This document shows positions 7,107 through 15,320 of a stretch of DNA of 64,000 nt, in pieces. The notes under the pieces were generated by a model. It saw nothing but the letters and a program-made list of their open reading frames with translations, made no database searches and had not been told where the DNA came from. The translations under genes were made by a program, and so were the position numbers. Where the stretch lies: NCBI GenBank assembly GCA_000702245.1, contig JNKY01000013.1:186001-250000 (forward strand), read 5' to 3'. Source of the stretch: Lachnospiraceae bacterium C6A11. Lineage in GTDB: Bacteria; Bacillota; Clostridia; Lachnospirales; Lachnospiraceae. Every line of letters begins with the position of its first letter. Position 1 is the stretch's first letter.

Positions 7107-9551
7107 TTACTTCTTTTTTCTGTATCGTCTTAATAATTCTACAGCGCTAATTCCTGTCACCGCGAACAACATGAAAATAATAGCCATCTCCGGATTCATG
7201 CCATCTCCTGTTTTGACATTTTTATCCAGATTTGTGTCTTCCTTTGGACCATCCACAACTTTTGCTTCCTTGGATTGAGTAACTATATCCTTATCGCTCT
7301 TACCTAATGAATCGGTTACTCTTTCCGTCGGTGTTTCTGCGGCTCCAAATAGATTCTCTGTCTTCTCTACAGTTTTTGATACTGTTTCTTCTGTTGTTTT
7401 AAAAACAAAGGTTTCTGCGGCTCCTGACAGTTCTTCCTTTACTTCTTCAGTTTTTGTTTCCACTGCTTCTGTTTCTTCTGTTGGGGCTTTCACTGCCTCT
7501 TCAGTTTTTGTTTCTGCGGCTCCTGACAGTTCTTCCTTTACTTCTTCAGTTTTTGTTTCCACTGCTTCTGTTTCTTCTGCCGGGGCTTTCACTGCCTCTT
7601 CAGTTTTTTCTTCCGCCGCTTCTGTTTCTTCTGCCGGGGCTTTCACTGCCTCTTCGGTTTTCGCTTCCGTTGCTTCTTTTTCTTCTGTTGGTTTTTCCAC
7701 TGTCTCTTCGGTTTTTTCTTCGGAAGGCTCTTCAACCTTTACATCTTTATCTTTTGTTCCGGAATATGTTTCCGCAATTACGATCTTAATATCCTTAGGC
7801 TGATAGTCACCGTTATATCCGGTACCCTGCTTTTCTGTAGCATTCGGATCACCTTCTGCACCGAAATTACCTCCGACTCTCTGAGCATAAGTAGCTCCGG
7901 AATCAATATCCAGCAGATGCTCAAGTCCATCCTTGAATTCATCGTAGGTTATCCTTCCATGAGGGTGACAATATTTGTCTGTGTCTTCGATATGAACCAC
8001 CTTCCACTGGAGTGCCCATGTAAATGGTCCCCATGCATAGAAGTCCATATCCAGCGAATCCTTAAACCAGTCAGATCTGCCATAATCAAATGCCGTGCCT
8101 AATTTATAAAGATCGGCAAATCTGTGAGCCATAAGAGCAAAATCCTGTCTGTTTATCAGTTCTTCACCCTGAAATTCATTATCGCAAATTACAGGATAGC
8201 CAAAACATATTTTATTGGCTTCGCCCCACTTAACCGCATCATAATAGGAAGCATCCGAAGGTACATCCGTAAATCTTGTTGTTGCCGGAGCAGCCGGTTT
8301 TCCAGCAAGTTCATAGAGAGTCTGAATAGCCTGACCTCTTGTAATAAATGCCTCTTTATCTGACAAACCGTCATTAATGTCCAGTCTGCAGTCAGGAACA
8401 TTCTTGCCGTTAAACTTTGCATTTACAGTCACTCTGTCGTCCAATGCAACACAATGTCTAAGTTCATCAAACGGATCACTGCTTCCGCCGTAATCAATTG
8501 TCATGGAGTATACCGCTCCCAGATTTTCAGTCTCATGTACATACACACCTTCATTATAAGCTTTACAAAGGCGGTAATTCTTACTCAGATCTATGTGATC
8601 GATATTTGATAAACCGAAAGCCATAAGATAGTAAAGCTTAGGGTTATGAGACAGATCCAGAGACTTAAGCTTTGTGTCACATTCAACTGTAAGAAATCCC
8701 AGTTCCGGATTCTGTGACAGATCCAATGATGTAATTCCATCGTTATAACCGCAGACAAGTTCCAGAAGATGCGGATTATTTCTCACATTAACGTTCTTTG
8801 CCGCTGTCCATGCAATGTTATAATACTGCATCTCCTTAAGATTCGATACATCTATATCCTTCAGTTTTTCGTTGTGCCATACATCGAGTCTTTTAATAAG
8901 GTGATTATTAGAAACGTCAAGTGTTTCAAGATTATTATAAAAACACGTCAGTTCGCAAAGAAGCGGGTTGTTGGATACATTTAGTTTTGTAAGTCCACAA
9001 TTGCTGCAGAATAGATTTTCAAGTTCAGGATTATTTGACAGATCCAATTCAGTGAGATCAGGATTTGCATTACATTCGAGATATGCAAGCTTCGAATTCT
9101 TGCTGACATCCAGTTTCTCAAGCTCACAATTAAAACAATAAACCCATGAAAGCTTAGGACAGCTTGAAAAATCCAGTTCCTTCAACGGATTGAACGAACA
9201 CCAGACACCTTCAATATCCGGATTGTTGGACAGATCCAGTTCAGTAATATTATTTCCCTTACACCATAGTCCCTTCAGATAAGGGAAGTATTCTATTCCT
9301 TCGATAGATTCTACTCCACTGTTTTCACAATACATATTCCACGTATATAGAATCTCATACTTATCCAGATAGCCATTGCCATCCGTATCAGAATTCTTTG
9401 CAACACAAGTTCTGAAATTGTCATCGGGAAAATGTGCTTCATCAATAGGTATGTCATCTTTTTCTGCCGCTCTTACAGGTTTTGCCCCAAATCCCGTCAA
9501 AGCAATTGCCGAACTTAATAATGCCGCAATCAGTCTACTCTTGACCTTCAA
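7107..9551 (-). CDS. Secreted leucine-rich-repeat surface protein with SLH-like region and wall-sorting tail
   Basis: An 814-residue exported protein. In order: signal peptide (1-28), an EF-hand-like loop (DTDGNGYLDKYEI, about 55-67), about a dozen bacterial leucine-rich repeats built on LTELDLSNNPxL (about 80-325), a region with S-layer-homology-like segments (ITRGQAIQTLYELAG and TDVPSDASYYDAVKWG, about 400-545), a Glu/Thr/Lys-rich stalk of repeats (about 610-740), then VKTGD (779-783), a membrane helix and RRYRKKK. The tail is a non-standard LPXTG-type sorting signal. It probably stands on the cell wall and binds other proteins or surfaces. Translation starts at TTG with AAAGGAGG upstream. 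No partner genes are adjacent. Confidence 0.8.
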   Translation of the reverse strand: MKVKSRLIAALLSSAIALTGFGAKPVRAAEKDDIPIDEAHFPDDNFRTCVAKNSDTDGNGYLDKYEILYTWNMYCENSGVESIEGIEYFPYLKGLWCKGNNITELDLSNNPDIEGVWCSFNPLKELDFSSCPKLSWVYCFNCELEKLDVSKNSKLAYLECNANPDLTELDLSNNPELENLFCSNCGLTKLNVSNNPLLCELTCFYNNLETLDVSNNHLIKRLDVWHNEKLKDIDVSNLKEMQYYNIAWTAAKNVNVRNNPHLLELVCGYNDGITSLDLSQNPELGFLTVECDTKLKSLDLSHNPKLYYLMAFGLSNIDHIDLSKNYRLCKAYNEGVYVHETENLGAVYSMTIDYGGSSDPFDELRHCVALDDRVTVNAKFNGKNVPDCRLDINDGLSDKEAFITRGQAIQTLYELAGKPAAPATTRFTDVPSDASYYDAVKWGEANKICFGYPVICDNEFQGEELINRQDFALMAHRFADLYKLGTAFDYGRSDWFKDSLDMDFYAWGPFTWALQWKVVHIEDTDKYCHPHGRITYDEFKDGLEHLLDIDSGATYAQRVGGNFGAEGDPNATEKQGTGYNGDYQPKDIKIVIAETYSGTKDKDVKVEEPSEEKTEETVEKPTEEKEATEAKTEEAVKAPAEETEAAEEKTEEAVKAPAEETEAVETKTEEVKEELSGAAETKTEEAVKAPTEETEAVETKTEEVKEELSGAAETFVFKTTEETVSKTVEKTENLFGAAETPTERVTDSLGKSDKDIVTQSKEAKVVDGPKEDTNLDKNVKTGDGMNPEMAIIFMLFAVTGISAVELLRRYRKKK
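7405..7705 (-). repeat. In-frame tandem repeats encoding the E/T/K stalk
   Basis: Units encoding EEAVKAPxEETEAVETKTEE and VKEELSGAAETKT recur two to four times with high DNA identity. Copy number is likely to vary by slippage and would set the length of the surface stalk. Confidence 0.85.
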
Positions 9552-9752
9552 TTTTTTATTTCCTCCTTTGAAAATAAATAGCCGCGCGCGTATTTTGACC
9601 GATTATAGAATACGAAAATATGAATTTCTACGCAGAGTCTGATTATTTATTAGCATAATCAACCAATTTTTAGACCTATTTTTGTGACATTTTCCAATAC
9701 TGCTATATAGGCTGGTACAAACGAAAATGCCAATCCAGAAAAAAACATGAAA

Positions 9753-9810
9753 AAACCCAGATCATTATGTCCATGTCATCTTAGCAACATCGACCATCCG
9801 ATCCGGGTTT
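9753..9810 (-). terminator. Terminator without an obvious gene
   Basis: Minus-strand arms at 9800-9810 and 9753-9763 pair over 11 bp (one G-U) around a 36-nt loop, then TTTTTTCATGTTTTTTT. It lies beyond the guaA terminator, so it is either a backup terminator or the end of an unseen small RNA. Confidence 0.6.
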
Positions 9811-10076
9811 TATCTTCTATTATACAGTTTTATTATTCATACCCCAGAGCACCCGTAACCGTGATTCTGATGTATGATATTTTTCGCAGAACTTTCCACT
9901 ATATTTATTGATCTTTTTCCGAAAAAATGATTGAAGCGATTACAGAATATATTAATACTCTTAGAATATCACACGCATATTATTTTTGCCACTTATTTTA
10001 TTTTTATGCTTGTTTTATTTTTTATGTTTAAACGGCATTATTGCCTTCATAATTACTTCACGAGAAACAAAAAAAT

Positions 10077-10109
10077 CCCGCAAACCCTTTATTTACAAGG
10101 GTTTGCGGG
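10077..10109 (-). terminator. guaA terminator
   Basis: A perfect 13-bp stem (10077-10089 and 10097-10109) with a 7-nt loop and a following T-rich tract on the minus strand. It begins 9 bp after the guaA stop codon. Confidence 0.9.
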
Positions 10110-10145
10110 AAATTGTATTTACTCATATTCCACAGTTGCCGGTGG
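10079..10145 (-). repeat. 67-bp repeat, copy B (guaA 3' end plus terminator)
   Basis: Partner of 2254-2320. Because GMP synthetases normally end in a conserved KPPxTxEW/YE tail, this is the source copy and 2254-2320 the derived one. Confidence 0.9.
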
Positions 10146-11105
10146 CTTCGGGGTATAGTCAAACAGGACTCTGTTGATGCCCGGAACTTCGGTGATGATC
10201 CTCTGTACAAGGTGGTCGATCAGCTCGTCTGAGAGGTGTTCAACAGTTACCTCCATAACGTCTGTGGTGTTGATGGCGCGGATGATGCATGGCCAGTCGA
10301 AGGTGCGCTTTCCGTCCTTAACACCTGTTGACTTGAAGTCAGGAACGACCGTGAAATACTGCCACACCTTGCCCTCGAGTCCGTTCTTTGCGAACTCCTC
10401 ACGGAGGATTGCGTCTGATTCACGTACTGCTTCGAGACGATCGCGGGTGATCGCTCCCGGACATCTTACGCCAAGTCCCGGACCAGGGAATGGCTGACGG
10501 TAAACCATATTGTCAGGAAGGCCGAGCGCCTTGCCTACAACACGAACCTCATCCTTGAAGAGCGTACGAACCGGCTCAACCAGTTCAAAGTTCATATCAT
10601 CCGGAAGGCCGCCTGCGTTATGATGCGCCTTGATGCCTGCCTCACTCTCGAGGATGTCAGGCCAGATGGTTCCCTGTGCAAGGAACTCTATTCCATCGAG
10701 CTTACGTGCTTCCTCTGCGAAAACCTCGATAAACTCGCCGCCGATTATCTTTCTCTTCTGCTCAGGATCTGTTACTCCTGCAAGCTTGTCGAGGAAACGA
10801 TCCGTTGCGTCAACATAGATAAGATTTGCGTCCATCTCATCTCTGAAAACCTTGATAACCTGCTCAGGCTCTCCCTTTCTGAGGAGTCCATGATTTACGT
10901 GTACACATACGAGCTGCTTTCCTACTGCCTTGATAAGAAGCGCTGCTACAACCGATGAGTCAACTCCACCGGAAAGTGCAAGGAGCACCTTCTTGTCGCC
11001 GACCTGTGCTCTCATCAGTTCAACCTGCTCGTTGATGAACTTCTTTGCGAGTTCCGGAGTCGTGATCCTCTCCATATCATCCGGACGTCTTGTTAATTCT
11101 GCCAT
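10119..11105 (-). CDS. guaA: GMP synthetase, ATP-pyrophosphatase subunit without amidotransferase domain
   Basis: A 328-residue protein that converts XMP to GMP with ATP and an amide nitrogen. The PP-loop SGGVDSS is at 45-51 and the C-terminal dimerisation/XMP domain is complete (YRQPFPGPGLGVRCPG and the KPPATVEYE end). The usual bacterial enzyme has about 510-525 residues with an N-terminal glutamine amidotransferase; here that half is absent and is not encoded next door. The clean ATG with GGGAGGT indicates a true short protein and not a broken gene. Either a separate glutaminase subunit is elsewhere, as in archaea, or free ammonia is used. Its 3' end is duplicated at 2254-2320. Confidence 0.9.
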   Translation of the reverse strand: MAELTRRPDDMERITTPELAKKFINEQVELMRAQVGDKKVLLALSGGVDSSVVAALLIKAVGKQLVCVHVNHGLLRKGEPEQVIKVFRDEMDANLIYVDATDRFLDKLAGVTDPEQKRKIIGGEFIEVFAEEARKLDGIEFLAQGTIWPDILESEAGIKAHHNAGGLPDDMNFELVEPVRTLFKDEVRVVGKALGLPDNMVYRQPFPGPGLGVRCPGAITRDRLEAVRESDAILREEFAKNGLEGKVWQYFTVVPDFKSTGVKDGKRTFDWPCIIRAINTTDVMEVTVEHLSDELIDHLVQRIITEVPGINRVLFDYTPKPPATVEYE

Positions 11106-11205
11106 TTCGTACCTCCCATATATTTATTATTACTGCAGATTTCCGGCATTTCAGTCATCTGCGTATTTATCTGCTGTTATTATCTTACGCTGCTCTGAAT
11201 GTTCC

Positions 11206-11547
11206 TTAGAAGTTCCTTCCGTTCCAGCCCCAGTCACCGGTGCCGCGGTATTCAACATAGATATTATTTCCCGGAATTCCGAGCTCCTCTTCATATATCT
11301 CGCAGATCCTTGCGGTCATCTTGTCTGCTGCAGAACTGCTTACAGAGCCAAATACGTCAACCGAAACGTAAGCTCCCTTCTCAAGCTTATTTCCTGCAAA
11401 ATACAGGCTGTATTCATCCTCAAAACCAACCATCAGAAAGCTCTCCGGCTTGCCGATGATAGCTGCCGCTTTACCAAGCTCAGCCTTGATCTTTTCACGC
11501 TTTTCCTCACTCACCTTAACGGTGATCTTCGAATCGATAAATGGCAT
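11206..11547 (-). CDS. MIF-like tautomerase family protein
   Basis: A 113-residue member of the macrophage migration inhibitory factor / phenylpyruvate tautomerase family: it begins MPFIDSKI, placing the catalytic Pro directly after Met, and has the family block GIPGNNIYVEYRGTGDWGWNG near the end. The ATG at 11547 is chosen because it exposes Pro1 and because GGGAGGT lies just upstream; a longer reading from 11562 would start inside that ribosome site. Such proteins tautomerise enol/keto acids; the bacterial substrate is generally unknown. It lies 100 bp upstream of guaA on the same strand. Confidence 0.85.
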   Translation of the reverse strand: MPFIDSKITVKVSEEKREKIKAELGKAAAIIGKPESFLMVGFEDEYSLYFAGNKLEKGAYVSVDVFGSVSSSAADKMTARICEIYEEELGIPGNNIYVEYRGTGDWGWNGRNF

Positions 11548-11678
11548 AACTGCACCTCCCATAATAATGATAAATACATGATAACACGTTAAGCCCTATT
11601 TGTCATGGAGGATTTGTCATCAACGTTGCACCTCACCTCCGGGTATTTTGAGGATTGATGAATATGATCAAACAACAT

Positions 11679-11703
11679 AAAAAGAGCCGCCTCTCGGCGA
11701 CTC
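11679..11703 (-). terminator. Terminator of the galactan operon
   Basis: GAGTCGCC-GAGA-GGCGGCTC (one G-U) followed by TTTTT on the minus strand, 143 bp after the GH53 stop. Between it and the gene lies a run of nine G on the plus strand (11720-11728). Confidence 0.85.
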
Positions 11704-11846
11704 TTGATATGAAAAAATGTGGGGGGGGAAGGTATAGAAATCCTTCATTTGGATTATCTACAGTATATCTATAAATTATGTTCAAGTTACGTTTAATCTG
11801 TGAACAAATGGTGAAATCTACATTAGTTTACAGCCGGTTTTTTCGA

Positions 11847-12962
11847 TTATTTTCTCTGATAATCCCTTATAACTTCAAGCGCCGGGAGCACATTTCCGTC
11901 GTAATCGAAGAGTGCCTGGTTCGCCCATTCATTACCGCAAGGCCCCTTATCATGGATATATTCGAGAGATGCAGGTGTTGCCCAGCCACTGCCCGGTACA
12001 GGGATCCATGCAGGCTCCCACCAGAAGAAGCCTCTGCCAAGACCATTCGGAATCTCCTCGATCCTTCTGAGAAGGTCAAGCATAAAGTCCCTCTGTCCTT
12101 CAACAGTCATAGGATAATCAATCTTCTCAATAAGCTCCGGCCTGGTCGCATAGCCCTTACGCTCCTCGTCCGAAAGCTTCTCGTATTCCTTATAGTCCTC
12201 CATGGTGTAGCCCATAGATACCTCGGCGATCACTATCTCCTTGCCGTATCTCTCAGCAACGTCCTTCATATTGTAGGAAAGCTGATCGAGTGTTCCGTGC
12301 CAGAACGGATAGTAAGACATACCGATAATGTCGAAATCCTCGCCACCCTGCTCTATATAATTATCGAACCATCTTCTGTAAAGCTCATTATTACCGCCGT
12401 TATCAAGGTGGATCATGAGCGGTATGCTCTTGTCCGCCGCCTTTGCCGCGCGAAGGCCGCTGCTCACAAAGCGTGCAACATTCTCATAATTCGGAAGCTG
12501 TCCCTCCGGCCAGAGAAGTCCGTTCGTAAGCTCATTTCCTATCTGAACCATTCCGATAGCCACGCCATTATCCTGAAGGTATTTTATAGCTGTAAAGGTG
12601 TAATCATAAACAGCTTCCTCCAGCTCCTGCACGGTATAATTCTCCCAAGCCTTCGGCTTATACTGCTTGCCCGGATCCGCCCAGAAATCGCTGTAATGGA
12701 AGTTGAGCAGCACCTTCATGCCTGCCTCAGTGATCTTCTTACCCATCCTGAGGGTCGCGTCAAGATCATTTGTTCCCGCGCCGTACGGCTCGCCCTTAAG
12801 CGAATAAGGATCGTTCCACAATCTCAGCCTGATCATATCTATATCATAGCTTTTCATGATCTCGAGGATGTCCTTCTCCTCGCCGTGATCATAGTATTTT
12901 GCTCCGAGCTGTTCAAGCTCATCCATAGTTGAAAGGTCCATACCCTTGATATATTTAATCAT
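11847..12962 (-). CDS. Endo-beta-1,4-galactanase (GH53), apparently cytoplasmic
   Basis: A 371-residue glycoside hydrolase of family 53, which cuts beta-1,4-galactan (pectin side chains). The acid/base Glu is in MVQIGNELTNG (E144) and the nucleophile in IVIAEVSMGY (E247). The ATG at 12962 is chosen because AAGGAGG lies 5 nt upstream; longer readings only add non-conserved residues. With this start there is no signal peptide, so it should act inside the cell on imported galacto-oligosaccharides. It is the last gene of a three-gene operon and faces a divergent GH42 beta-galactosidase that would finish the degradation to galactose. The family is certain, the intracellular role inferred. Confidence 0.9.
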   Translation of the reverse strand: MIKYIKGMDLSTMDELEQLGAKYYDHGEEKDILEIMKSYDIDMIRLRLWNDPYSLKGEPYGAGTNDLDATLRMGKKITEAGMKVLLNFHYSDFWADPGKQYKPKAWENYTVQELEEAVYDYTFTAIKYLQDNGVAIGMVQIGNELTNGLLWPEGQLPNYENVARFVSSGLRAAKAADKSIPLMIHLDNGGNNELYRRWFDNYIEQGGEDFDIIGMSYYPFWHGTLDQLSYNMKDVAERYGKEIVIAEVSMGYTMEDYKEYEKLSDEERKGYATRPELIEKIDYPMTVEGQRDFMLDLLRRIEEIPNGLGRGFFWWEPAWIPVPGSGWATPASLEYIHDKGPCGNEWANQALFDYDGNVLPALEVIRDYQRK

Positions 12963-12982
12963 TTTTACCTCCTTGTAGGGAT

Positions 12983-13018
12983 ACAGCCGGACATACTGCC
13001 TAGCAGTCATCCGGCTGT
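12983..13018 (-). other. Intercistronic hairpin before the GH53 gene
   Basis: A 9-bp outer stem (12983-12991 with 13010-13018) and an inner ACTGC-CTA-GCAGT stem. It lies between the zinc-ribbon stop and the GH53 ribosome site and lacks a T-run on the minus strand, so it more likely stabilises or separates the two transcripts than terminates. Confidence 0.6.
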
Positions 13019-13042
13019 TTTAAGGGAATAAAGGTATACAAA

Positions 13043-13261
13043 TTAGTCGAAATCAAATTTAGTAAAGCGCTTATGCATAGCCTTGTAACGGAATCTGACC
13101 ATCTCATTTACACGGAGGACATCTTCCTCGGTTCCTGTGAACTGGCAGCGCATACAATAGAATTCCTTCTTGTCCTTGTCATAAAACATATCGATATCAA
13201 GATCCCTCATGAAGCATGAAGGGCATCTGTAATTTAATCTGCCTTTTCCAGATTGAGCCAT
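13043..13261 (-). CDS. Small zinc-ribbon protein
   Basis: A 72-residue protein with two CxxC pairs (C13/C16 and C36/C39) spaced as in a zinc ribbon, followed by a basic C-terminus rich in Arg and Lys. Its start overlaps the end of the barrel-protein gene by 28 bp, so the two are translationally coupled. The ribosome site AGGAGG is 10 nt upstream. Zinc ribbons of this size bind nucleic acid or protein; no specific function was recognised. Presence inside a galactan operon may be incidental or regulatory. Confidence 0.75.
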   Translation of the reverse strand: MAQSGKGRLNYRCPSCFMRDLDIDMFYDKDKKEFYCMRCQFTGTEEDVLRVNEMVRFRYKAMHKRFTKFDFD

Positions 13262-15069
13262 GTCGCAAATACCTCCTTATCAGATATCTTCTTCCTGAAG
13301 CCAAGTGTGAACATAGGCGAGAATGCGTAACCCTCCTTGATGTAGCCCTCTACCTCAGGGTTATCGGCTGTAAGGGAAACTCTGGTCTCGATAGCCGGAA
13401 TGACAGCTGACGCTTCCTTCGCACCGGCAAGAGCCTCTTCTCTGCACTTATATTCGTATTTGATAGTCTTCTCTTCGCTGCCGCTTACCTTAAGGGTGAT
13501 GCAGCTCATATCCTCAGGATATTCGGTTGTTCCGTAGCAGGCAACCATGTATTCGTTGAGCATGACCTCTGCTGTCGGATCGCTCATCTCGAGAATAGTT
13601 CTCTCAATCTTGATATTTGAAGAGCCTTCTTCGAAATACTCCTTTGTCTGGAGCTTCACGGTAAGGTCTCTGAACTGTATTTCTACAGGGTCAAGTGTCA
13701 GGATTCTTGTATTTCCTTCCTGTGAGAAGTGAGCCTTTGTACGGCAGAGGCAGAGGTCAACCTCCTCGCCCTTATATGAAAGCTTTGCGGAACGAACTGT
13801 TCCTTCGCCTGCATAATGGGTGAAATACCCTGCGCGGTATTTCTCCTGGATAAGGAATGGATATGAAGCATCCTGTACATGCTTTGTTCCGATACCTACC
13901 GGCCACTCAAGCTTTGCTGCGTACGGACGAAGATCGACGATCGCGCCGCCCTGCTCCATATTTACGCATGCTCTCATGTAAGGATCACAGTACCAGAAAA
14001 GCTGCTTGTCCGAACCATAGAGGATGTCTCTCCAGAGAGCACATTCAGGCTCTGTGTAGCTCTTCTTCTGACGATAGTAATCAGCGAACTCACTCATTGT
14101 CATATCAACGAGCTGGCCTTCCTTCTTGAGCTTGCCGTAGTAAGCGCAGCCATCGCTGTAGGACTTAAGGAGGAGCTCGTAAGGTGCCTCCCAGCGGCCC
14201 ATCTTATTCATCCAGCCCGGTCCTACGAACATCATGTTGTAGGCGTAGCCGTTGTTGTATTTTTCAAGTGAACGGTACTGATCGATCAGGTTGTAGAGAT
14301 ATGGATACTCCCAGGTCTCTGTGTCGTAGATCATTCCGCGGAGAACGTTCTGCGGATGTGTACCGAAGTTGGATCCGTTGCCGTCGTAGCAGGCGATGAG
14401 GTCACGGGAAAGGTGTGGGATCGCAACGATACCGCTGTCCTCTGCCTCATTTGCTGCAGGCGCGTGGGTATTCTGCTTTGAAGGGATCCATGGAGCCCAT
14501 GGGCCGCCGTCGAAGAGTGTATACCATGAATTGTTGCAGGTGTGGTAAGCCTTAGGGCCTTCCTCCCAGCAGGTAGCGACCGCACACTTCACCATAGGGT
14601 ATTTCTCCTTGATGAAATTGATGAGGTCCGCATCCATATAGTAAGAACCAGTTGATTCCGGATAGAAACCGAAGCGGTCGTGGAACTTCTCAAATACATC
14701 TGTTACGATGGCCTTCTTATCTTCCATCGAGAACATCCAGATGCAGAAGTCCTTGGTCTTGTATTTCTCTCTGAACTCCTCGCAAGGAAGTCCGAGAAGT
14801 GAAAGGGCGATCTCGTCGCCGTAAACTTCGTGATCGTGCTTAGCCAGCTCAACAGCCTCGTCGTTGAAGAGTGCTGCATAGGTCATCTGTATGGTGCACT
14901 TCAGGCCGTTCTCGTGAGCAAGTCTCTGCTGTGTCTTGAATATATCGAGTGATTCGGTAAGAAGCTTCTTATCTCCGATATCCTCTTCCTTGCCCTGTCC
15001 GGTGACAGTCGCAGAGTATTCCGGAACCATTTCCGGACGGTGAATGATATTTACGACAAACTTGTCCAT
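13234..15069 (-). CDS. Uncharacterised carbohydrate-active-like protein with NodB/GH57-like N-terminal barrel
   Basis: A 611-residue cytoplasmic protein. The first 270 residues (IIHRPEM, HDHEVYGDEIALSLLG, DRFGFYPESTGSYYMDADLI, GIVAIPHLSRDLIACYDGNG) have the flavour of the (beta/alpha)7 barrel of polysaccharide deacetylases and GH57/GH38-type hydrolases, but no defined catalytic motif could be assigned. The C-terminal half is beta-rich (MSDPTAEVMLNEY, ITLKVSGSEEKTIKY). The ATG at 15069 follows GGAG; an upstream extension in the same frame crosses the promoter and operator and is rejected. Being first in the GH53 operon and sharing LacI-type operators with GH42, it probably acts on the same galactose-containing glycans. 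Confidence 0.6.
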   Translation of the reverse strand: MDKFVVNIIHRPEMVPEYSATVTGQGKEEDIGDKKLLTESLDIFKTQQRLAHENGLKCTIQMTYAALFNDEAVELAKHDHEVYGDEIALSLLGLPCEEFREKYKTKDFCIWMFSMEDKKAIVTDVFEKFHDRFGFYPESTGSYYMDADLINFIKEKYPMVKCAVATCWEEGPKAYHTCNNSWYTLFDGGPWAPWIPSKQNTHAPAANEAEDSGIVAIPHLSRDLIACYDGNGSNFGTHPQNVLRGMIYDTETWEYPYLYNLIDQYRSLEKYNNGYAYNMMFVGPGWMNKMGRWEAPYELLLKSYSDGCAYYGKLKKEGQLVDMTMSEFADYYRQKKSYTEPECALWRDILYGSDKQLFWYCDPYMRACVNMEQGGAIVDLRPYAAKLEWPVGIGTKHVQDASYPFLIQEKYRAGYFTHYAGEGTVRSAKLSYKGEEVDLCLCRTKAHFSQEGNTRILTLDPVEIQFRDLTVKLQTKEYFEEGSSNIKIERTILEMSDPTAEVMLNEYMVACYGTTEYPEDMSCITLKVSGSEEKTIKYEYKCREEALAGAKEASAVIPAIETRVSLTADNPEVEGYIKEGYAFSPMFTLGFRKKISDKEVFATWLNLEKAD

Positions 15070-15131
15070 CCCTTCGATTCTCCTTTGATTTCCGTTTATT
15101 GTCAGTGCGCAAAATATAGCAAATATCGGAT

Positions 15132-15161
15132 GCGCAATCGGTTGTCCATATTTGCAGTATA
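15132..15161 (-). promoter_or_regulatory. -10 and LacI-type operator O2 for the minus operon
   Basis: On the minus strand TATACT (15156-15161) is followed by GGACAACCGATTGCGC (15132-15147), spanning about +2 to +17. It shares CAACCGATTGC with O1. A repressor here would block the start of transcription. Confidence 0.75.
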
Positions 15162-15216
15162 TACCCCTTTTCCAAAAAAAGAAATACATATTTTTGTCGA
15201 TTTTTAGAATGTCATT

Positions 15217-15233
15217 TTGTGCATTATGCACAA
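15217..15233. promoter_or_regulatory. Perfect 17-bp palindrome in the divergent region
   Basis: TTGTGCATTATGCACAA has 8-bp arms around one base. It lies about midway between the two -10 elements, upstream of both promoters, where an activator could act on either side. Its sequence differs from the LacI-type sites, so a second regulator is likely. Confidence 0.6.
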
Positions 15234-15291
15234 TAAACTATTATTTTATCGCCGAAAATACGAATTTTGTTTCCTTTTTGACGAAACATGA

Positions 15292-15320
15292 TATACTTGT
15301 TTTGAGCAACCGATTGCTCA
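15292..15320 (+). promoter_or_regulatory. -10 and LacI-type operator O1 for the GH42 gene
   Basis: TATACT (15292-15297) is followed by TGAGCAACCGATTGCTCA (15303-15320), a perfect inverted repeat with the central CG typical of LacI-family operators, covering the expected start of transcription. Confidence 0.8.

Larger units (their letters stand above)
9552..10118. other. AT-rich intergenic region between guaA and the LRR gene
   Basis: No credible gene. It holds, toward the LRR gene, its AGGAGG site and a TATAAT (9602-9607, minus) without a clear -35; a terminator hairpin at 9753-9810; and the guaA terminator at 10077-10109. The roughly 250 bp between the two terminators are AT-rich and featureless. 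Confidence 0.6.

Noticed and set aside
11720-11728. Run of nine G as a phase-variable switch
   Set aside because: It lies between a stop codon and a terminator, outside any coding or promoter sequence.
11778-12932. Plus-strand open frame of 384 codons
   Set aside because: Antisense to the GH53 gene, whose catalytic motifs are certain. Composition (Leu/Ile/Arg-rich) is typical of a shadow frame.
13010-13020. Longer GH53 reading starting near 13010
   Set aside because: It would start within the intercistronic hairpin and lacks a ribosome site, while the ATG at 12962 has AAGGAGG.
15070-15231. Upstream extension of the barrel-protein gene
   Set aside because: It would run through the operator and -10 region; the ATG at 15069 with GGAG is supported.
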